Positions 24,438-28,692 of a stretch of DNA of 28,692 nt are shown here, piece after piece; position 1 is the stretch's first letter, and every line of letters starts with the position of its first letter. The stretch comes from an uncultured Atopobium sp. (GTDB lineage: Bacteria; Actinomycetota; Coriobacteriia; Coriobacteriales; Atopobiaceae). The stretch is from contig CALIAZ010000037.1 in the NCBI GenBank assembly GCA_938045565.1, positions 1 to 28,692 of the forward strand, given 5' to 3'. A model generated the notes under the pieces. The model was not told the DNA's origin and did no database searches. It worked only from the letters and a program-made list of their open reading frames with translations. The translations under genes were made by a program, and so were the position numbers.

Positions 24438-25229
24438 CTATTTTCTTCCCACAAGCAGCGCTGATCCAGAGAGCATCATCCATTTAGCTTCTTTTGGAGT
24501 CATAAACATACCCTCAGTAGTATCAACGAGCTCTACGCTTTCATAGCCCATAGACTTTAACGTAGCTAGAAACGCATTCATATCTCCGTATTTATTCTGA
24601 GAAAAAATATCGTGAATAGCAAATACGCCACCCTTTTTAAGCGTGCGCAGTGTCTCTAATAGGATTTCTTGACGATTGCTACTAGGAATGTTGTGATACA
24701 CGTAATTGCTAAAAACAGCATCAAAAGATTCATCTTCAAAATTCAAATTCACGGCATCGCCGGGAAAGAAGCTTGTATTTGTAACGCTTTCAGCTTTTGC
24801 GTTATTCTCGCAAAGTGTTTTGCTAAACGATGCGTACTCTTTGCCCCAACGATCAATACCAACAATCATCGCATCTGGATTTTTCTTTGCAACAGCAATG
24901 GCAAGAGCTCCGCTGCCGCATCCAACATCCAATCCCTTGCCTCCTGCTGGAATAATAATGTAGCTAGCTATTCCTTCAATAATCTGTCGAGACATCTGAC
25001 GCTTACCATCATATGAGAAGGCCTGGTGCATCTTAAATCCCCAAATACTTATTACAATCATAATCACAGAGAGAACACCAAAAACTAGAACAAGTATAGT
25101 CTGAAAGGACTTCATAGGAATAAAGTCAACAGACAACACTACAAAAAAGAGAGCGAGACAAATAGAGGTCCCAGCAAAAAAGCCGTATACCATTCCCTTT
25201 GGAAACCAGTTCTTATAATCGGGCTTCAT
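24438..25229 (-). CDS. Membrane-anchored class I SAM-dependent methyltransferase
   Basis: Protein of about 263 residues. Two membrane helices (about 15-37 and 43-63) precede a class I methyltransferase domain. Motif I is LDVGCGSGALAIAVA; the acidic SAM-ribose residue follows in VGIDRWG; motif IV-like DAVFSNYVYHNI and motif VI KKGGVFAIHD follow. The ATG at 25229 has AAGGAG in place; the frame extends to a TTG at 25244 that overlaps this ribosome site. The methyl acceptor is unknown. The membrane anchor suggests a lipid or envelope substrate (inference). It is coupled to the MBL hydrolase. Confidence 0.85.
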   Translation of the reverse strand: MKPDYKNWFPKGMVYGFFAGTSICLALFFVVLSVDFIPMKSFQTILVLVFGVLSVIMIVISIWGFKMHQAFSYDGKRQMSRQIIEGIASYIIIPAGGKGLDVGCGSGALAIAVAKKNPDAMIVGIDRWGKEYASFSKTLCENNAKAESVTNTSFFPGDAVNLNFEDESFDAVFSNYVYHNIPSSNRQEILLETLRTLKKGGVFAIHDIFSQNKYGDMNAFLATLKSMGYESVELVDTTEGMFMTPKEAKWMMLSGSALLVGRK

Positions 25230-25250
25230 ATAACTCTCCTTCAAGTTAGA

Positions 25251-25270
25251 TTTAGTTAACTAAAATAATA
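25251..25270 (-). promoter_or_regulatory. Palindromic operator next to a -10 box, methyltransferase operon
   Basis: TTTAGTTAACTAAA (25251-25264) is a perfect 14-bp palindrome directly downstream of TATTAT (25265-25270) on the minus strand, 22 nt before the ATG. This is where a MarR- or TetR-type repressor would block transcription. The binding protein is not identified in the window. Confidence 0.55.
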
Positions 25271-25328
25271 CTACTAAATTACTATCAGTCATTTAAGCCC
25301 CTGCTAAACGGATAAAAAACAAACGCTA

Positions 25329-25392
25329 ACGTAAAACCGTACTAATAAACAGTAAAACCGCATTCCGAGCAGACTGGAATACGGTTTTACTG
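25329..25392 (-). terminator. ssrA terminator with a duplicated arm
   Basis: CAGTAAAACCG (25350-25360) pairs with CGGTTTTACTG (25382-25392), with an inner ATTCC/GGAAT. On the minus strand a T-rich stretch follows. A second copy of the distal arm, GTAAAACCG (25331-25339), could pair instead. It lies 86 nt past the 3' end of tmRNA. Confidence 0.75.
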
Positions 25393-25477
25393 TGCGTTCT
25401 GCAACGACAAGACGATGCAAAAATATAAATGTACTCATAAATCACAGAAATTCTGCCATTCATGGGTAACGAATGTA

Positions 25478-25845
25478 TGGTGGAGGTGCGGAGAATCGAA
25501 CTCCGGTCCAAAGCAAATCCTAGGCAGGTGTCTCCAAGCTCAGTTACTAATTACATCTTAAGTACCGCACACTTAGTAACAGGCGTTTGGTGCTCCAGTT
25601 GGTTCAATCATTTTGTAAGGCATACCAACTACGTCCTTACAAGCATCTCCCTAAAATGACGTCACCCTGAGAACAGGAGAAAATCCCAGTTAGACGCGCT
25701 GAACTAAATTAAGCAGCGAGAGCCATACGAGGCTCAAAAGTAAGAGTGTTGTCAATTCAATTTGACGTTACCCCTGTTTTACGTGGCGAGGAGACCACGG
25801 CTTGCTGCCCACCGCAAACTCACCTTGTCGAATCCAGTCACCCCC
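25478..25845 (-). ncRNA. ssrA: Transfer-messenger RNA (tmRNA)
   Basis: The 368-nt RNA rescues stalled ribosomes together with SmpB. The 5' end GGGGGTGACTGGATTCGAC and the 3' end CACCTCCACCA pair as the acceptor stem, and CGGAGTTCGATTCTCCG is the T arm. The message part (25709-25753) encodes DNTLTFEPRMALAA and TAA; the -ALAA ending is the usual protease signal. The 3' CCA is encoded. smpB lies about 1.4 kb upstream on the same strand, with rubredoxin and a YoaK-type gene between. Confidence 0.97.
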
Positions 25846-25855
25846 AATAATGAGA

Positions 25856-25964
25856 GAAACTGCCACCATGCAGTTTTCAATGTTCCTGAATTGCGGGCGC
25901 ACGCGTGCCACTGTCTGCAATTCAAAGTGTAGAGAGTATACCCCATGAACTGCCATTCTTTCAA
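25856..25964 (-). promoter_or_regulatory. ssrA promoter and structured leader
   Basis: On the minus strand TTGAAA (25959-25964) and TATACT (25935-25940) are 18 bp apart. The expected start near 25928 leaves a leader of about 80 nt, with hairpins TGAATTGC/GCAATTCA (25887-25894 with 25917-25924) and AAACTGC/GCAGTTT (25857-25863 with 25870-25876), presumably removed by RNase P-type processing. Confidence 0.7.
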
Positions 25965-25992
25965 AAAAAGATATGACTATTTTGGAAACGGC

Positions 25993-26685
25993 TTACTTTG
26001 CGGACTTACCGTGAGCTTCTAGAACTTGTTTCTCGCGATCAATAAACATGACCAAAATAACCACCAGAAGCGCCGCAGGTGAGAGCCAAATCATATGAGT
26101 ACCCATCAACGGAATGAGCAAGTTACCCACTACCGCACCAGCTACAAAACAGAAAATAGTTCCAAAGTAGAGCAGCGAGGTCTCAATGTGAGCAGGCTCG
26201 TGCGTGTGCATATATGCGGCTATTTCTTGCGTTCCTCCGCGGAGATTGCCAATACACATGGTTGTGGCAAATGCATGTCCATGGAGCTTTCTAAACGCTT
26301 GGACCTGAATGCCGCATGCAAGTGATGTCAGGCTGTTGGCCAGCAGGTTCATGTCTGTTGGAAGCAAAGAAACAATGCTCAGGAGCACAATCTCCACGAT
26401 AACCGCAAGCTGCCTCCAGTGCAGATGTTCTTCTCGCGCAACAGCTCGAATGGCATACGAGAGCGCAATGCCTATGGCAAACGCCAAAACAGGCAGAGCG
26501 TACTTGAGACACTTTTCAAACGATCCGCTGGTCAGATTTACGCCCAAAAGCAGCAAGTTTCCCGTCTGAGCGTTAGCAAAAACGCCGCCGCGCACCAAGT
26601 AGGAATAGGCGTCCATAACTCCGCCCGAGAAAGCCAAAAATACAGCTACTTCCACTGAATCTGACATTTGTAGTGCGTGCTTCAA
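25993..26685 (-). CDS. YoaK/DUF1275-family membrane protein
   Basis: Protein of about 230 residues. The family signature is visible in FLAFSGGVMDAYSYLVRGGVFANAQTGN, followed by five more membrane segments and the middle motif GIQVQAFRKLHGHAFATTMCIGNLRG. The family is widespread and its function is not established. A TTG at 26685 has GGAG five bases upstream; a GTG at 26700 has none, and an ATG at 26667 is also possible. It is transcribed alone; the terminator at 26741-26774 lies upstream and tmRNA's promoter begins downstream. Confidence 0.85.
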   Translation of the reverse strand: MKHALQMSDSVEVAVFLAFSGGVMDAYSYLVRGGVFANAQTGNLLLLGVNLTSGSFEKCLKYALPVLAFAIGIALSYAIRAVAREEHLHWRQLAVIVEIVLLSIVSLLPTDMNLLANSLTSLACGIQVQAFRKLHGHAFATTMCIGNLRGGTQEIAAYMHTHEPAHIETSLLYFGTIFCFVAGAVVGNLLIPLMGTHMIWLSPAALLVVILVMFIDREKQVLEAHGKSAK

Positions 26686-26740
26686 GACTACTCCAACCAC
26701 ATTGCGTACATCAACGGCACATATTATGCAGGCGTATACG

Positions 26741-26774
26741 AAAAGCGATGCAGGTTAAATCCTACATCGCTTTT
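26741..26774. terminator. Rubredoxin terminator, bidirectional
   Basis: AAAAGCGATG (26741-26750) pairs with CATCGCTTTT (26765-26774), with an inner AGG/CCT. It ends the rubredoxin transcript. Confidence 0.85.
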
Positions 26775-26857
26775 ACGATTTTGTTTGGGTGATCATCAAA
26801 GAGGTTACCAACGTGCAATCTTGCACGGAAAACCTGTCTGACTAATTTGTGGGGAGT

Positions 26858-26995
26858 TTACTCCTCGACGAGCTCGAACATCTCAGGACCAACGCCACAA
26901 ACTGGGCAAACGTAGTCCTCAGGAAGCTCTGGAGTGTCAACCTCAACCTCGTAGCCACAAACGGTGCAAACAAACTTGTAAGTCTTCTCTGCCAT
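26858..26995 (-). CDS. Rubredoxin
   Basis: A 45-residue protein, MAEKTYKFVCTVCGYEVEVD and onward to MFELVEE. The iron is held by the two pairs CTVCGY and CPVCGV, which are conserved in all rubredoxins; the acidic surface is typical. It carries electrons in anaerobes, often to peroxide- or superoxide-reducing partners, none of which is adjacent. GGAGAGAGG lies 9 nt before the ATG, and a GCGC hairpin (27013-27028) lies just upstream of the ribosome site. It is a single-gene unit with a possible Fur-type site in its upstream region. Confidence 0.96.
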   Translation of the reverse strand: MAEKTYKFVCTVCGYEVEVDTPELPEDYVCPVCGVGPEMFELVEE

Positions 26996-27063
26996 TTTTT
27001 ATTCCTCTCTCCAAGCGCTTGCGCGCTTTTCCTTCTATTCGCGCAGTTAACGCGGACGGCAAC

Positions 27064-27160
27064 TAACCGTGGCCCTTATCCGCGGTTAAGTGCTCATGCA
27101 GATAGTAACAAATCTTGAGTGATTCTAAAGCATTATTCCGAAAATAGGAATGATTCTCAT
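27064..27160 (-). promoter_or_regulatory. Rubredoxin upstream region with hairpin and Fur-like palindrome
   Basis: TAACCGTGG (27064-27072) pairs with CCGCGGTTA (27080-27088). Further upstream, ATTATTCC/GGAATGAT (27132-27139 with 27147-27154) is an inverted repeat adjoining ATGATTCTCAT (27150-27160), which matches the core of the classical Fur box. Control of rubredoxin by a metal or peroxide sensor is inference. Confidence 0.35.
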
Positions 27161-27181
27161 AAAATTCGCACGAAATTTTTT

Positions 27182-27190
27182 TGGCGAGAA
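27182..27190 (-). repeat. Uptake-sequence-like motif TTCTCGCCA
   Basis: Minus-strand intergenic copy in context GAACTTCTCGCCAAA, past the smpB stop codon. The same gap (27191-27266) has two CTCCGAGC words in GC-rich sequence. Confidence 0.55.
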
Positions 27191-27266
27191 GTTCGGCGCG
27201 CTCCGAGCACTAGTCGCTTTCAGCAACGCACTCCGAGCGTTGGCCGCTTCCGCCAGCCGTGCGCTC

Positions 27267-27752
27267 CTAGTAGCGGCTGCGCTCCTTGAGGGCTCGCTGA
27301 ATCTCGCGGTCAGAATCACGCTTAGCTGCAGACGCGCGCTTGTCGTAGAGTTTTTTACCCTGCGAGAGAGCAATCAGCAGCTTAACGCGGTTATGCTCGT
27401 CAAAATAGATCTCAAGCGGAACCAGCGCCAAGCCTTTCTGGCGAAGCTTTCCATCAAGATAGTCAATCTGCCTGCGGTGAAGCAGCAGTTTGCGCTTTCT
27501 ATCTGGGTCAACGTTCCACACGCCGCCATTCGTGTATGGGTGCAGGTGCATGCCGTGAATCCACGCCTCACCGTCACGAATGAGGCAGAACGTATCGGTT
27601 AGCTGGCAACCACGCTCGCGCAGGCTTTTAACCTCGGTGCCGGTAAGCACCAAGCCGCACTCAAAAGTCTCGCCAATCTCGTACTCATGGCGAGCAGAGC
27701 GATTGCGAGCAATCGACTTCTTACCCTGCTGTTTTCCCTGGGTCTCGGCCAT
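27267..27752 (-). CDS. smpB: SsrA-binding protein SmpB
   Basis: SmpB binds the tRNA-like end of tmRNA and fits it into the empty A site of a stalled ribosome. The protein has 161 residues. ARNRSARHEYEIGETFECGLVL, GTEVKSLR, the DGEAWIHGMHL motif and the basic C-terminal tail (QGKKLYDKRASAAKRDSDRE) are all diagnostic. A short Gln/Lys-rich N-terminal extension is present. It starts 2 nt after the TPR gene stop codon, so both are in one operon. Confidence 0.97.
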   Translation of the reverse strand: MAETQGKQQGKKSIARNRSARHEYEIGETFECGLVLTGTEVKSLRERGCQLTDTFCLIRDGEAWIHGMHLHPYTNGGVWNVDPDRKRKLLLHRRQIDYLDGKLRQKGLALVPLEIYFDEHNRVKLLIALSQGKKLYDKRASAAKRDSDREIQRALKERSRY

Positions 27753-27754
27753 GC

Positions 27755-28690
27755 TTACTTGCCTTCCCCGTCTGAAGTTTCTGCTGCATCGGTTTTCTCG
27801 CCAGATGCGTTGCTGGACGCGTCGCCAGATACGGGATTGCCACCTGCGGTGAAACCCTCGGAGATGGCTGCATCGCGGACAAGCTGCAAAAGCGCAAGAG
27901 CCGCCTGCTCGCCCACAAGATCGCGAGCGCGAATGGTCATCTCAGTTGCGGTAGCTCTGTCGCCCATGGCAGCGCAATCCTGTGCGCACATGAGCAGGCA
28001 GACTGCAATTTCGGCGTTTGCGCCTGTTGGCAGGCCCTCTGCCTCAAGCAGGTCGTTTGCCTCCTCGTCGGTAAGGCCATCAGGGTCCTTAGGGGTGCCT
28101 GCAGCCTGGTCAAGCGCAGCCTCAAGAGTGCTGTCTTTAACCTCAAAGCGACGAGCTGCCCTCAAGCATGCCGCAGCCTGCTCAAACCTACCCTGAGCCT
28201 CAAACCATGCTGCAAAGTTCAAAAACGCCCTGGTCAGATGCCTTGCCTCACTTGCGCGCTCAAAGACACCAAAAGTCAGAGCCATGTGCTCACGAATATC
28301 GCCTGCAATCTTAAATAGATCGGCCAGATCAAGCCTAAATCCGCAGTTCATTGGGTTCCAGCGAATCGCAGTCTTTAGTGCAGTCATGGCGTTTTCGTAA
28401 TCGCCAGTACGTACGTAAGCCATAGCAAGGTCTCCGTATAGGCGATCAAACGGTTCATGAACGTCCTCGAGCTTGCGAGGATCATTCTCCACGCGCCTAT
28501 ATGCCAAGCGGTCAAAAAGCGTGGGGAACGCAAAATACTGCACCTCTTCTGTGGTTTGACAGTTGCGGTCCACATACTCCTCAGCGTCTTCAGCCAAACG
28601 AAGCAGCAGCTCAAGCGCTTCCTCGTTCTGGTCCTGCATCATCATGCCTTCAGCGCGCATCAGCTCATCTGAAAGTGCCGAAAGTGCCAT
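27755..28690 (-). CDS. TPR-like protein, possibly truncated by window edge
   Basis: At least 311 residues of helical repeat protein. Tetratricopeptide-like hairpins are suggested in LAMAYVRTGDYENAMTALKT and FAAWFEAQGRFEQAAACLRA. The C-terminus is a Gly/Ser/Asp-rich tail. The first ATG lies 3 nt from the window edge, so the true start may be outside. I do not recognise a function; TPR domains usually mediate protein contacts. It is directly upstream of smpB. Confidence 0.7.
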   Translation of the reverse strand: MALSALSDELMRAEGMMMQDQNEEALELLLRLAEDAEEYVDRNCQTTEEVQYFAFPTLFDRLAYRRVENDPRKLEDVHEPFDRLYGDLAMAYVRTGDYENAMTALKTAIRWNPMNCGFRLDLADLFKIAGDIREHMALTFGVFERASEARHLTRAFLNFAAWFEAQGRFEQAAACLRAARRFEVKDSTLEAALDQAAGTPKDPDGLTDEEANDLLEAEGLPTGANAEIAVCLLMCAQDCAAMGDRATATEMTIRARDLVGEQAALALLQLVRDAAISEGFTAGGNPVSGDASSNASGEKTDAAETSDGEGK

Positions 28691-28692
28691 CT

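Overview
The window looks like chromosomal DNA of a Coriobacteriia actinomycete, most likely the Atopobiaceae (Lancefieldella/Atopobium or Olsenella type). I infer this from protein resemblance, the moderate GC content, the ssrA tag DNTLTFEPRMALAA and sortase-anchored surface proteins next to an anaerobe-type rubredoxin and an iron-sulfur flavoprotein. No database search was possible. Nearly all genes lie on the minus strand; the plus strand carries only a broken esterase gene, a 1-phosphofructokinase gene and an XRE-type regulator gene.

Layout, in coordinate order. 1-2,963: a sortase-type surface protein, then an isochorismatase-family hydrolase coupled to a small membrane protein. 3,059-8,962: a tight minus-strand housekeeping operon read glmM, acpS, nnr, alr, family-4 uracil-DNA glycosylase, tsaE (cell wall precursors, acyl carrier activation, NAD(P)HX repair, DNA repair, tRNA t6A). 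9,131-10,030: rplM-rpsI with its terminator. 10,364-12,583: a lipoprotein esterase gene with an in-frame stop, then fruK. 12,584-16,961: a repeat-rich stretch holding a small membrane protein, a patatin lipase, a frameshifted small LPXTG protein and the XRE membrane regulator. 16,962-18,062: a LytTR regulator with its DUF3021 membrane partner. 18,421-20,487: a SHIRT/D2/DUF11 adhesin interrupted by two in-frame amber codons. 20,697-25,229: a small membrane protein, a PadR regulator with a fused Fe-S flavoprotein/SCP2-like/membrane protein, and a methyltransferase with a metallo-beta-lactamase-fold hydrolase. 25,478-28,690: tmRNA (ssrA), a YoaK-type membrane protein, rubredoxin, smpB and a TPR-like protein running to the window edge.

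Three things stand out. First, the 9-mer TTCTCGCCA occurs 11 times on the two strands, against about 0.2 expected by chance. It carries an extended consensus GGGTTTCTCGCCAGA, has mixed orientation and is enriched between genes near terminators. This is the signature of a DNA uptake sequence or another genome-wide signal, which I do not know to be described in this phylum. Second, there are two kinds of structured intergenic repeat: a 118/119-bp element present twice, each time between convergent genes, with compensatory base changes in its stem; and a four-unit nested inverted repeat. Third, all three broken genes in the window (two nonsense, one frameshift) encode exported or surface proteins, while every cytosolic gene is intact.

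Several regulatory circuits can be read directly. The PadR promoter has a palindrome filling the space between a perfect -35 and a -10 box, with a second copy at the start of transcription. The LytTR/DUF3021 pair is separated by 11-bp phased repeats. tmRNA has a clear promoter and a long hairpin terminator.
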